Shown here: in pieces, positions 1 through 7,920 of the stretch | How positions within the stretch are numbered: the first letter of the stretch is position 1 | Layout: every line of letters starts with the position of its first letter | DNA from: a virus | Length of the DNA stretch: 27,627 nt | Reading direction: 5' to 3' (one strand) | Virus record (IMG/VR): IMGVR_UViG_3300045284_000110 | Location: 1 to 27,627 of that record | Made by a program: the position numbers and the translations under genes | The notes under the pieces: model-generated | What the model saw: only the letters and a program-made list of their open reading frames with translations | Database searches by the model: none | What the model was told of the DNA's origin: nothing

Positions 1-17
1 GTGATTTCTCTCTCCGT

Positions 18-308
18 ATGGGTGGTTCGCTGCCTTCCTGGGTGCTTCGGCGTAGGGAGTACGACTCCCCGGAATATCGGATTGCGCGGCGGCGGATGGC
101 GGAGGTTGTGGGGGTGGGTGAGGGTGTGTGTTGGCGTTGCGGACGGGGGATTGAGCCGGGTTCGAGGTGGCATGTTGGCCATGATGACAATGACCGTTCG
201 GTGATTCGCGGGCCGGAGCACGCCAGTTGCAATCTTCGTGCGGCTGGGCGTAAGGGTGCGGCGGTTGTTCATGGCCGTGTGGCGCGGAGGGTGTCGGTTC
301 AGCTTTGA
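18..308 (+). CDS. HNH endonuclease
   Basis: A 96-residue HNH nuclease, a metal-dependent DNA-cutting fold often encoded beside the terminase of cos-type phages, where it assists packaging cleavage. Seen: a CxxC knuckle at residues 38-41 (CWRCG), the core WHVGHDD near 51-57 and the closing HxxCN at 68-72. That is the full order for a small beta-beta-alpha-metal nuclease. The stop overlaps the terminase start by 4 nt, which supports a packaging role. The ATG at 18 is the first ATG in frame, but the frame is open to the window's left edge, so the true start could lie outside. Confidence 0.85.
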   Translation: MGGSLPSWVLRRREYDSPEYRIARRRMAEVVGVGEGVCWRCGRGIEPGSRWHVGHDDNDRSVIRGPEHASCNLRAAGRKGAAVVHGRVARRVSVQL

Positions 309-1732
309 CGGTTGTTGCGCGTGTGGGGTGGGTTCCCCCTCGAGCGCGTTCTCTTGGTGGTGAGGCGGCGGATTGGTGGTGTTCGCATGGGGGGAGGTTG
401 TTTGGGTGGCAGCGTGAGGTTTTGGACGGGTTCTTGTCGGTGGACGCTGAGGGTCGGTGGTCGACGTCGAACGATGGGTTGTGTTTGGCGCGGCAGAACG
501 GAAAGGGTGTGGTGTTGCAGGTGATTGAGGGGTTTGCGGCGTTTGAGCTTGGGTTGCCGGTGGTGATGCATACGGCGCACGAGTTTCCGACGTCGACGGA
601 GCATCAGTTGCGGTTGATGGCGTTTATTCAGGATTCGCCGGCGCTGCACGCGCGGGTGAAGGATCGTGGCGGCTACAAGACGGCGAACGGTCAGGAGTCA
701 ATCAACCTCAAGAGCGGGGCGCGGATTCTGTTTAAGGCGCGCACGAATCAGGGTGGCCGTGGCTACTCAGGGGATTTGCTTGTGTGGGATGAGGCGATGA
801 AGCTGCCGACGCAGACGGTGGCGGCGCAGAAGCCGATGCTGCGCGCCAGCCAGTTTGAGCGGGGCCAGAAAACGATTTACGCCGGCAGCGCCGTGGATCA
901 GGAGACGCATGAGCATGGGGTGCCGTTCGCGCTGATCCGTGAGCGAGGGTTGGAGCGGAACCCGGCGGTGTGTTATTTCGAGTGGTCCGCGCCGTACGGC
1001 CATCCGGGCGAAATGGACTATGAGGTTTTGCAGGACCGGTCTTGGTGGCCGGTGGCGAACCCTTCGATGGATGAGGGGTTGATCAGCGCGGATTACATGG
1101 CTGATGAGGTTGACACGATGCCGGCGCGGACGGTGGCGGTGGAACTTGCGAACGTGGGTGATTGGCCGCGCACGGACGGTGTGGAGAACACGGTGATTAG
1201 CGCGAAGGAGTGGGACGCGCTCGAGGATGCCGGGTCGGTGTTGCAGCCTGGGTTCGTTCTGGTGTACGACATTTCGCCGGAACGGCACACCACGATTGCC
1301 GCGGTTGGCTTCAATCAGGACGGCAAGTTTCACGCGGAGGTTCACGAACACCGGCCGGGCACCGCATGGCTGCCGTCGCGGCTGGAGGAAATGGTTGAGA
1401 ACGGCAACCCGGACGGCGTGTTCTGTGACGGGCTCGGCCCGGCCGCTTCGATGATTAAGGATTGCGACAACGCCGGCGTGACGGTGGAGCCGTTCGAGAC
1501 TAAGGACCATGTGCGCGCGTGCGGCCGGATCGTTGACCTAGTGCAAGAGCGGGGGTTGGCGCACCTGGGTTCGCAAGAACTGAGGGACGCCGTGCTTGGT
1601 GCGTCTCAGCGTCCGGTTGGTGATGCGTGGGCGTGGTCGCGTAAGAACTCGAACGTCAACATCGCGCCACTTGTGGCTGTGACGCTTGGGGTTGGTGCCG
1701 CTGAACTCGTTACCGGGCCACAGGTGTTCTGA
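305..1732 (+). CDS. terL: Terminase large subunit
   Basis: A 475-residue packaging motor that pumps DNA into the prohead and cuts the concatemer. Seen: a Walker A-like ARQNGKG at residues 62-68, a Walker B-like LLVWDEA at 158-164 with Glu163 as likely catalytic carboxylate, and a C-terminal RNase H-like nuclease half with acidic positions at Asp322 (VYDIS) and Asp375 (FCDG). Length and motif order fit phage large terminases. The start is TTG in a 4-nt overlap with the HNH stop. No separate small terminase was recognised in the window. The local strand is very G-rich: 361-420 holds 32 G and 6 C. Confidence 0.93.
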   Translation: MTVVARVGWVPPRARSLGGEAADWWCSHGGRLFGWQREVLDGFLSVDAEGRWSTSNDGLCLARQNGKGVVLQVIEGFAAFELGLPVVMHTAHEFPTSTEHQLRLMAFIQDSPALHARVKDRGGYKTANGQESINLKSGARILFKARTNQGGRGYSGDLLVWDEAMKLPTQTVAAQKPMLRASQFERGQKTIYAGSAVDQETHEHGVPFALIRERGLERNPAVCYFEWSAPYGHPGEMDYEVLQDRSWWPVANPSMDEGLISADYMADEVDTMPARTVAVELANVGDWPRTDGVENTVISAKEWDALEDAGSVLQPGFVLVYDISPERHTTIAAVGFNQDGKFHAEVHEHRPGTAWLPSRLEEMVENGNPDGVFCDGLGPAASMIKDCDNAGVTVEPFETKDHVRACGRIVDLVQERGLAHLGSQELRDAVLGASQRPVGDAWAWSRKNSNVNIAPLVAVTLGVGAAELVTGPQVF

Positions 1733-2883
1733 TGGGGCTGCTGCGTAGAGCGTTCGGCGGGAACTGGCCCGGCCAGCAACTTGAGCGGGTGACGATCATT
1801 GATCCGCCCGAACCGCTCGAGGGAACACGCATGTCGTTGTGGAACTCGATTCTGCCGAACTGGTATGCGGAGCAGGACGGGTCAACGCTTATGGGCACCC
1901 CGGACCTTGTTCAGCGGGTGTGGGTCGCAAGCAGGTGTCAGCATTTGAACGCGTCTCAGATCGCGGCTATGCCGCTCAAGTGGCACGGCAGCGCAGGCGT
2001 GCTTGAGCCGCGGTGGGTGTCGTCTCCTGACCCGCAGTTGTTCCCTAACGGCATCGGTGACGCGTTGTATGCGATCACGGACCAGTTGTACGGGTGGGGC
2101 TACTCGCTGCAGGTTGTGACGTCCCGCTATCAGGACGGTTTTCCGCGAACGTGGACTGTGATCCCCTCGAGCGCATGTGTGCCGGCGTTCGATGACAACG
2201 GACGCCGCAAGTACGACCTGGGCGGCACGCTGCTTGACCCGGCGGACGTGATTCAGGTTGACCGGAACCCGACGACGGCGGCGCATGGGACGAGCGCGAT
2301 CAGCGCATACGCTCAGCGCGCCTACTCGCTGCTCGCCGCCGGCAACAAGTCGCTGAGCGTTTCGCAGGACGCGTTCCCGTCCGGCTACCTCAAGGCCGAA
2401 CAACGGTTGACGGCCGATCAGGCGGCGTCGGCGTCGACGCAATGGATGGCGAAGGCCGGTGTGCGTAACGGCGCGCCGCCCGTGCTTGGACAGGGATGGG
2501 ATTTCAAGGCGTCCGGCATCGACCCTGCGGACATGGCTTTGCTGGACACGCAGCAATGGGACGCGATGGTGCTCGCCACGGCGTACGGCGTTCCTGGCCC
2601 GGTGTTGAACATGGCGCTGACGGGCGGGCTGACGTATCAGAACCCGCTAGCTCTGACGCAGGGATGGTGGCTGACCGAACTGCGGACGACGGCGAAACGG
2701 ATTGTGGACGCGTTCACGGCGCAGGCATTGCCGTCCGGGCAGTGGGTGAGCGTGGACGCGTCGGATATCACGTTGGAGTTGAACGAACAATCAGATGACG
2801 ACGACCCGCAGAGTGCGGTGGTGAAGGCGTCGCCGGCGCAGCAGCCCGGTCGGCTTACAGCCGTTGGAGGTGTGAACCCGTGA
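1732..2883 (+). CDS. Portal protein
   Basis: A 383-residue portal protein, the dodecameric ring at the packaging vertex through which DNA enters and leaves. It lies between the large terminase and a protease. Its sequence has portal-like features: an N-terminal segment with MSLWNSILP, a central TWTVIPSSACVP stretch, a PADVIQVDRNP loop and the late segment AYGVPGPVLNMALTGGLTYQNP, typical of HK97-type portals. It starts with ATG overlapping the terminase stop by 1 nt (TGATG). The acidic C-terminal tail (EQSDDDDPQ) is probably disordered. Confidence 0.9.
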   Translation: MGLLRRAFGGNWPGQQLERVTIIDPPEPLEGTRMSLWNSILPNWYAEQDGSTLMGTPDLVQRVWVASRCQHLNASQIAAMPLKWHGSAGVLEPRWVSSPDPQLFPNGIGDALYAITDQLYGWGYSLQVVTSRYQDGFPRTWTVIPSSACVPAFDDNGRRKYDLGGTLLDPADVIQVDRNPTTAAHGTSAISAYAQRAYSLLAAGNKSLSVSQDAFPSGYLKAEQRLTADQAASASTQWMAKAGVRNGAPPVLGQGWDFKASGIDPADMALLDTQQWDAMVLATAYGVPGPVLNMALTGGLTYQNPLALTQGWWLTELRTTAKRIVDAFTAQALPSGQWVSVDASDITLELNEQSDDDDPQSAVVKASPAQQPGRLTAVGGVNP

Positions 2884-3632
2884 GTGTTGAACAAGAGTTC
2901 GCGGACTACTACGTCCGCACCGTGGCAGATCCGCCAGCGGCCGAGAGGCCGTTTCTTTTGCGGTCATTCGAGGCCGCCGCTGTTGAGGTCGAAGGGCGTA
3001 CGGTCGACGTTCGCCTGGTGCCGTTCGGTGAGGTCGCGCGCGTGGCTGACCCGCCGGACTTCCGCGAGTACAGCGAGGAGTGGATGCCCGGCTGTTTCGA
3101 CCACCAGATGACGGCGGCGAACCGGATTCACGCGAACTACGAACACATGCAAGGCCCAACGCACGTTGTCGGGCATGGCGTGTCTTTGCGTGCCGAGGCG
3201 GACGGCTACCACGTCACCAGCACGATTCACCGCACCAACGCCGGCGACACCACCCTTGAACTGTTGAACGCCGGCGCGTTGCCGTGCGTGTCGCTCGAGG
3301 CGCGCGCGGTCCGTAACGTGAGGTCGACTGCCGGTGTGGTTCAGCGTGTGAAGGCGAACCTGCGTGGGTTTGCGTTCTGCCGTCAGGGCGCGTTCGCTGG
3401 CGCTCAAGTCTTGGCTGTCCGTTCGGACGGCGAGGAGCAGGAAACGACGTTCGATGCGGCGCTGTTGCCGGTCGAACTTGACCCCGAAGTCGTCGCCCGC
3501 TGCCGGCGCCTCGGGATTGCTGTTCCGCGGCGGTATCTGGCGCACCCCGTTACGGACACCCCCGATGAGTCGGGCCCCTCCGGTGACACGGCACCCGCCG
3601 ACGACAACACTTCAACGTCATCGGAGGAGTAA
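2880..3632 (+). CDS. HK97-type prohead maturation protease
   Basis: A 250-residue serine protease that would remove the capsid scaffolding domain before expansion. Seen: an N-terminal beta domain (RSFEAAAVEV, VRLVPFGEVA), a likely catalytic His in NYEHM (residue 89) and the Ser-containing loop LPCVSLEA (Ser138, Glu140), in the order known for this family. The last 25 or so residues are acidic, Ser/Thr-rich and probably disordered. It starts with GTG in a 4-nt GTGA overlap with the portal and ends in a TAATG overlap with the capsid gene, so the three are translationally coupled. Catalytic residues are inferred from family layout. Confidence 0.85.
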   Translation: MSVEQEFADYYVRTVADPPAAERPFLLRSFEAAAVEVEGRTVDVRLVPFGEVARVADPPDFREYSEEWMPGCFDHQMTAANRIHANYEHMQGPTHVVGHGVSLRAEADGYHVTSTIHRTNAGDTTLELLNAGALPCVSLEARAVRNVRSTAGVVQRVKANLRGFAFCRQGAFAGAQVLAVRSDGEEQETTFDAALLPVELDPEVVARCRRLGIAVPRRYLAHPVTDTPDESGPSGDTAPADDNTSTSSEE

Positions 3633-4912
3633 TGGCGAACGAATCACAGACTGAGCGCAGGCTCGGTCTTAAGCTTGGGGAGCGTGAGAACGTCCACGCC
3701 GACCATGAGGCGCTTGTGGAGTCGCTCGAGGGCGGAATGCCGTCCGAGGCGCAGACGAAGCAGCTTGAGAAGTTCCGTTCGGACCTGTCGTATCTGGACA
3801 CGGAGATTGACACGCTGTCCGCGCAGGTTGAGGCGGACCGGAACGCGGCCGCGAAGTCGGACATGCTGCGTCGTGCGGCACGTTCCGCGCTTGGTGTCGC
3901 GGACGTGGACGGCGAGGGCGGCGTGGTGTACCGGACGCTGGGCCAGCAGGCAATCGACATGATCCTGACGTCGAAGAACCAGTACGCGCAGGCCGACGCC
4001 GCGTCCAAGGGCATGACAGCGGAGGACATTCAGCGGGCCGCGCAGCGGCTCGAGGCGTTCGAGCAGGTGCAGCGGACACCCGCAACGACGCTGACGTCCG
4101 ACATTGCCGGCCTGTCGCCGCCGCAGCATGTCGCACAGGTGTTCCAGATCATCGACTCAAGCCGCGAGCTTGTGAACGCCGCCGGCATCAAGGTGTCGCT
4201 CAACAAGCTCACGGTGACGTATCCCCAGCTTGACGCCACGCCGGTTGTGGCGGTGCAGGGAACGCAGAAGACCGAGGCAGGCAACACCGGTCTGGACGTC
4301 AGCATGGTGACGCGCACCGCGAGCACGTATCTCGGTGGCGGGAACCTGTCGTGGCAGGCAATCGAGTTCTCCACGCCTGACGCGTACGACCTGTGGTTCC
4401 GTGCAATCGCAGCCGACTACGCGCTCAAGACCGAAACCGACGCGGCAACCGTCGTGTCGGCGTCGGCGTTCCTCAACAACGTCGACTCCCCGTCGCCCAT
4501 TAGTGCCACGCCGACCTATGTGGAACTCATGGCTGCCATTGGTGGCGGCGGGTTCGAGGTCTACCAGAACAGCGGCCGCATGGCCGACGCGCTGATCATG
4601 GCGCCGGACCGCTACTGGTACCTGCTCGGCCTGGCTACCGCATCGCCGTTCGGCGTTTCGTCGGGTGGCGGTCCGCTCACGCTCGACGTGGACGGGAAGC
4701 GTCTCCGCGTGATCGTGTCGCGCGGCCTGAACGCCGGCGAGATTATCGTCGGTGATCTGGATGGGCTGCTGGTGGCTGAGAACGCCGGGGCGCCTGTCCG
4801 GATGTTCGTCTCGGAACCGAGTATCGCGGGGGTCGAGGTCGGGCTTGTGGGGGCCTTCGAAGCTGCTGTCGTGGACGACGGCGCGTTCTCGCTGATCACC
4901 ACGGCGTCGTAG
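3632..4912 (+). CDS. Major capsid protein (HK97 fold) with N-terminal scaffold domain
   Basis: A 426-residue capsid subunit. Residues 1 to about 105 are charged and coiled-coil-like (LEKFRSDLSYLDTEIDTL), matching the scaffolding delta domain removed by the upstream protease. The rest has HK97-fold features: an N-arm and P-domain region (LTSDIAGLSPPQHVAQVFQ), the NSGRMADALIMAPDRYWYL segment and a C-terminal FEAAVVDDGAF region typical of actinophage capsids. It starts with ATG in TAATG. A perfect hairpin follows the stop. The exact cleavage site cannot be read from sequence alone. Confidence 0.9.
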   Translation: MANESQTERRLGLKLGERENVHADHEALVESLEGGMPSEAQTKQLEKFRSDLSYLDTEIDTLSAQVEADRNAAAKSDMLRRAARSALGVADVDGEGGVVYRTLGQQAIDMILTSKNQYAQADAASKGMTAEDIQRAAQRLEAFEQVQRTPATTLTSDIAGLSPPQHVAQVFQIIDSSRELVNAAGIKVSLNKLTVTYPQLDATPVVAVQGTQKTEAGNTGLDVSMVTRTASTYLGGGNLSWQAIEFSTPDAYDLWFRAIAADYALKTETDAATVVSASAFLNNVDSPSPISATPTYVELMAAIGGGGFEVYQNSGRMADALIMAPDRYWYLLGLATASPFGVSSGGGPLTLDVDGKRLRVIVSRGLNAGEIIVGDLDGLLVAENAGAPVRMFVSEPSIAGVEVGLVGAFEAAVVDDGAFSLITTAS

Positions 4913-4949
4913 TAGGATCGGACGGTACGACGTTGTCGAAGGTAGTGCA

Positions 4950-4978
4950 GAGGGGCGCCCTGTGGTGGGGCGCCCCTC
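4950..4978 (+). terminator. Hairpin after capsid gene
   Basis: A perfect 11-bp inverted repeat, GAGGGGCGCCC (4950-4960) and GGGCGCCCCTC (4968-4978), with a 7-nt loop, sits in the 79-bp gap after the capsid stop. There is no T-tract (ACCGTGAAAT follows). It may act as a partial terminator, an RNA end-protecting structure or a processing site that sets capsid expression apart from downstream genes. Confidence 0.65.
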
Positions 4979-4991
4979 ACCGTGAAATGAC

Positions 4992-5618
4992 ATGAGACGC
5001 AGACCAGAACAAATCGACCAACTGTTCCTAGACGCCGGCGAAACAGGGCTGACCGTAGGCGCGCGCGTACTCGACAACGAAGGCTCCACCACCATTGCCC
5101 GCACGACCGGGTTCGTGGAGTTCCCCACCGGCAGCGGCCTGTACTACCTTGACCCGTTCACGTTCCCCGCAGACCGCGGCAGCTACACCGTGCTGTTCGA
5201 CTGGGACGGAGGAACGGCGGCGCCGGGTTTCACAGCCACCGAGGAACTCGAGATTACGAGTTCGACCGGGGAGGCGTTCGACGGCGAAACGTACGGCACC
5301 ACCGACGAACTGTTCCGCATCTTGAAGATTCGCACGCCGACCGCAGAACAAGAGGACGCCGGCGAGCGCGTGCTAACCGTCGCCACATGGGAAATCAACC
5401 AAGAGGTCGACCTCGAGGAGTCGGACGTGCTGTCCGGCGCACAGATCGCGGTTGCGACCGAGGTCGCGTACGAACGCGCGGCGGAACTGTGGGCGATGCA
5501 GGAAGTCCGGTTCAACGTGCTGTCGGGTGACATGGGCGGGATCACGCTGGCCCGTGATTCGTGGGCTAAGTACGCGATCCGGTTGTGGACGTTGAAGCAG
5601 CAATGGGGGTTCGCGTAG
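4992..5618 (+). CDS. Head-tail connector (adaptor-like) protein
   Basis: A 208-residue protein directly after the capsid gene, the usual place for the head-tail adaptor. Residues 1 to about 85 form a beta-rich domain (GLTVGARVLD, GLYYLDPFTF, GSYTVLFDWDG). Residues 100-208 are helical with TDELFRILKI, TVATWEINQEVDLE and a YERAAELWAMQE segment, resembling the helical adaptors (gp6/gp15 class) that dock under the portal. Fusion of a beta domain in front of an adaptor is seen in some actinophages. No Shine-Dalgarno is evident before the ATG, which lies 13 nt after the hairpin. Function rests on position and fold resemblance. Confidence 0.55.
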   Translation: MRRRPEQIDQLFLDAGETGLTVGARVLDNEGSTTIARTTGFVEFPTGSGLYYLDPFTFPADRGSYTVLFDWDGGTAAPGFTATEELEITSSTGEAFDGETYGTTDELFRILKIRTPTAEQEDAGERVLTVATWEINQEVDLEESDVLSGAQIAVATEVAYERAAELWAMQEVRFNVLSGDMGGITLARDSWAKYAIRLWTLKQQWGFA

Positions 5619-6080
5619 ATGCCGGGCACGGCCGGCCTGATCGAAATCATGGACGCGCTCGCTGATCAAGTTCGCGGCGTCATGGAGGACGCGACCCTTG
5701 AGTTTCCCGTGCAGGTTGAAGGCCGGCAGATCGTGACGCCGACCCCGCCGACCGTCGACATGTACCCCGGTGACTCGTCCCGGTTCCCTGACAGCGCCGG
5801 GTTCGCGCTCCTGGACGACCAGGGCGGGTATCAGATCACGGTGCGCGTTCGTGCTGCTACGGCGGACGGGTTCGCGCAACAAGACCTGCTGCTCAAGTTC
5901 ATGGACGACACCAGCACGCTATGCATCGCGGCGGCTGTGCAGGACGACCCGACGTTGGGCGGGCTCGCCTCGAGCGTCACGGCCATCAACCCCACAGGGT
6001 TCTTCCCGGACCCGTGGTCTGCGTTCGGCACGATGATCGCGTTCACATTCACATGTGTTGTGTTGCCGGCGGTGTCGTGA
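5619..6080 (+). CDS. Tail terminator-like protein
   Basis: A 153-residue protein with the pattern of tail terminator or head-tail joining proteins: an N-terminal helix (IEIMDALADQVRGVM), a beta strand with PPTVDMYPGD, a strand GYQITVRVRA, a long helix (DLLLKFMDDTSTLCIAAAV) and the turn DDPTLGGLASSV. The last is a common signature of actinophage tail terminator candidates. Such a ring caps the tail tube and joins it to the connector. ATG directly follows the previous stop; the 3' end overlaps the next gene by 4 nt. It could instead be a head-tail stopper. Confidence 0.5.
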   Translation: MPGTAGLIEIMDALADQVRGVMEDATLEFPVQVEGRQIVTPTPPTVDMYPGDSSRFPDSAGFALLDDQGGYQITVRVRAATADGFAQQDLLLKFMDDTSTLCIAAAVQDDPTLGGLASSVTAINPTGFFPDPWSAFGTMIAFTFTCVVLPAVS

Positions 6081-6709
6081 CGACGCAGGTTCAGCTTGGT
6101 GTGCGGCTCGAGGTCGACCACTGCCCGGACGCGTCAGACCGGCTGTTTGTGCAAATGTCGTCCGGCGCCTATGCGGAGTGTGCGGCGATGATGCTGCCGC
6201 AGTCGCTCGAGGAGTGGAGGGCGGACAACCGCACCGCCCGCAAGCGTGCCGACCGTGCATACCGGCGTGGCTATGTGGCGATGGAGCTTTACCGGGAGTT
6301 GTACGCGGACGACATTCACGCGATCAACACTTCGGCGGCGCACAGGCAGGGCAGGCCGATGGCGCCCTCCTACTTGGAGCGCACGGAGTATTCACCCCTC
6401 CCCGAATATCCGTGCGCTCGGCATGCGACCCGCATCACAGGGGTCTGGGCCGAGGACGGCTCGCTGGTCGCGTACCTTGTGATGTTGCGGTCGGGGGATT
6501 TGGCGTTGGTGTCGCAGATTTTGGGGCATGCGGATCATTTGCCGCGCGAGGTCATGTTCCTGTTGTTTCAGGAGGCGTTGCGGCGCGAGGTGTCGGCTGA
6601 TCCGCATGGCGTGGTGGTTTACAACCGTTGGGATTCTGGGTCGGATGGGTTGCGGACGAACAAGGAACTGTTGGGGTTTGAGCCGATGCCGGTGGGGTGG
6701 CTGCCGTGA
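6077..6709 (+). CDS. GNAT/FemAB-like acyltransferase candidate
   Basis: A 210-residue soluble protein opening the non-structural cassette. The C-terminal half looks like an acetyltransferase fold: strand GSLVAYLVMLRSGD, a long helix after REVMFLLFQEALRREV, strand GVVVYNRW and the closing KELLGFEPMPVGW, like the LGF ending of GNAT proteins. The N-terminal half has a basic helix (RKRADRAYRRGY). A GTG at 6077 gives a 4-nt overlap with the tail terminator gene and is preferred to in-frame starts inside that gene. Its neighbours (methyltransferase-like, glycosyltransferase, deacetylase) suggest acylation of a sugar. The fold assignment is tentative. Confidence 0.4.
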   Translation: MTTQVQLGVRLEVDHCPDASDRLFVQMSSGAYAECAAMMLPQSLEEWRADNRTARKRADRAYRRGYVAMELYRELYADDIHAINTSAAHRQGRPMAPSYLERTEYSPLPEYPCARHATRITGVWAEDGSLVAYLVMLRSGDLALVSQILGHADHLPREVMFLLFQEALRREVSADPHGVVVYNRWDSGSDGLRTNKELLGFEPMPVGWLP

Positions 6710-6852
6710 CCAAGTACCACGTCCGGCGATGGGTTCTACTGGGGTTGCGGAAGGTTGACCCGACGACGCGGGACCGTTGGACGCGCCGGTTCGCGGTCAG
6801 GATCGGTTGGGTGCGTGATGACATGCGATACGACTGGCAGATGCTGCCGTGA
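6706..6852 (+). CDS. Small basic protein, 48 residues
   Basis: A short frame that fits exactly between two cassette genes, with GTGA overlaps at both ends (6706-6709 and 6849-6852). The product is basic and Trp-rich (HVRRWVLLGLRK, RDRWTRRFAVRIGW) and ends DWQMLP. No known family was recognised. Gap-free coupling on both sides is the main reason to call it real; otherwise this would be a rare gap in a densely packed operon. Confidence 0.6.
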   Translation: MTKYHVRRWVLLGLRKVDPTTRDRWTRRFAVRIGWVRDDMRYDWQMLP

Positions 6853-7343
6853 AGGTGCTTGAGGCTCCACTGGACGGCCTGTCGCGCGACGCTAGGGCGT
6901 ATCCGGCCCATCTGTTGCGGGAGGGCGAGACGGGCCTGTGCTTGTTCTCTGCGGCGTTTCTGGGCATCAACGACGCTATCCACATGGCGCGCATGAACAT
7001 GACTGTTACTTGCGTTGACACGGCCGCGGACAGGATCGAACAGATGGAGGCGCTCTATCCTTCGTACTGGTCATTCGGCGTTGTTGACGCATGGGAGTTC
7101 GCGGAAGGCGCACGCGCCGTGCGTGGTCAATGGGACGTGGTGAGCGTGGACACGTTCACCGGGGACGCCACCACCCGTAGCCTCGAGACAATCGAACTGT
7201 GGACGAGTCTCGCGAGGCGACACGTCACGATGACGATTGCGAACGAACATACGCGCGGCTCATACGTTCTGCCGGACGGTTGGCGTGACGCACGCTACAA
7301 CCGAGGCGGATTGGCGGACTGGCTGGTGCTGACCCGTGATTGA
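6849..7343 (+). CDS. SAM-dependent methyltransferase-like protein
   Basis: A 164-residue Rossmann-type protein. It shows a first strand and loop (LCLFSAAFLGINDAI) in the place of the usual GxGxG SAM loop, a second strand ending in an acidic residue (VTCVDTAADRIEQM) that would bind the ribose, and a WDVVSVDTFTGD strand in the motif IV position. This matches class I methyltransferases or the related spermidine synthase fold, but the glycine loop is degenerate, so activity is uncertain. GTG start in a 4-nt overlap. Between an acyltransferase-like gene and a glycosyltransferase, it may methylate a sugar or its carrier. Confidence 0.5.
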   Translation: MKVLEAPLDGLSRDARAYPAHLLREGETGLCLFSAAFLGINDAIHMARMNMTVTCVDTAADRIEQMEALYPSYWSFGVVDAWEFAEGARAVRGQWDVVSVDTFTGDATTRSLETIELWTSLARRHVTMTIANEHTRGSYVLPDGWRDARYNRGGLADWLVLTRD

Positions 7344-7920
7344 CCAGCGCGACGTCACAGCATGCTTGGTCACCCGCGGCGACCAGCCCGAAATGATGAC
7401 ACTTATCCGCTCGTCCCTCATCTTCGACAAGGTGATAGTTTGGGACAACAGCAAAGACGTCGACTGGAAATGCGCCGGCCGATACGCGGCAGCAAAGATC
7501 GCGCCAACCACCCTCGTCTACTTTCAGGACGACGACGTGCTAGTTCCCGAAGCAACACAACGGGCTCTGCTCGCCGAGTACGAGTGGCCGATTGTCGCGA
7601 ACTACGGGCACGGCACGAACGCGGACGGCTACGACGACCTTCCCTTGGTGTGTGGTGGCGCCATCGCAGACCGCGACACCGTGTGGGAGGCGATTGACCG
7701 TTACGCGGAACACCACGACCTGGACGACGCGTTCCTGTACGAAGCTGACTTCGCCGTGGGCGTGCTGTACCCCACGTTCAAGCATGTCCACCTACCGTTC
7801 GCTATCAACCTTGAGGTCGCGCAGCACGGATCGCGCTTGTGTAACCAGCCGTGGCAGCGCGACCTCAAGTTCAAAGTGACCGAACGCGCAAGGGCGATCC
7901 GGGACTTGGTGACAGTGTGA
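7336..7920 (+). CDS. Glycosyltransferase, GT-A fold
   Basis: A 194-residue protein resembling GT2-type glycosyltransferases, which move a sugar from a nucleotide donor. Seen: the opening strand TACLVTRGD (8-16), a second strand VIVWDNSKD (33-41) and the metal-binding DxD-type motif in FQDDDVLV (63-70). A later acidic stretch (DLDDAFLYEADFAVGVL) could supply the catalytic base. It is short for the family and has no membrane segment, so it would act in the cytoplasm. GTG start overlaps the previous gene by 8 nt. Virion proteins are the likeliest acceptors given the location; this is inference. Confidence 0.7.
   Translation: MIDQRDVTACLVTRGDQPEMMTLIRSSLIFDKVIVWDNSKDVDWKCAGRYAAAKIAPTTLVYFQDDDVLVPEATQRALLAEYEWPIVANYGHGTNADGYDDLPLVCGGAIADRDTVWEAIDRYAEHHDLDDAFLYEADFAVGVLYPTFKHVHLPFAINLEVAQHGSRLCNQPWQRDLKFKVTERARAIRDLVTV

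Noticed and set aside
4913-4918. TAGGAT as a -10 element after the capsid gene
   Set aside because: No -35 element at a suitable distance and no extended -10; the hairpin is the better-supported feature of the gap.
4157-5128. Long open frame on the minus strand (323 codons), with similar ones at 767-1510, 8537-9319 and 14690-15628
   Set aside because: They lie opposite well-supported virion genes, give Arg/His/Val-rich products without family motifs, and are the expected mirror of high-GC codon use.
5921-6076. Upstream extension of the acyltransferase-like gene
   Set aside because: It overlaps the tail terminator gene in another frame and reads as His/Arg-rich noise; the GTG at 6077 fits the operon's overlap pattern.
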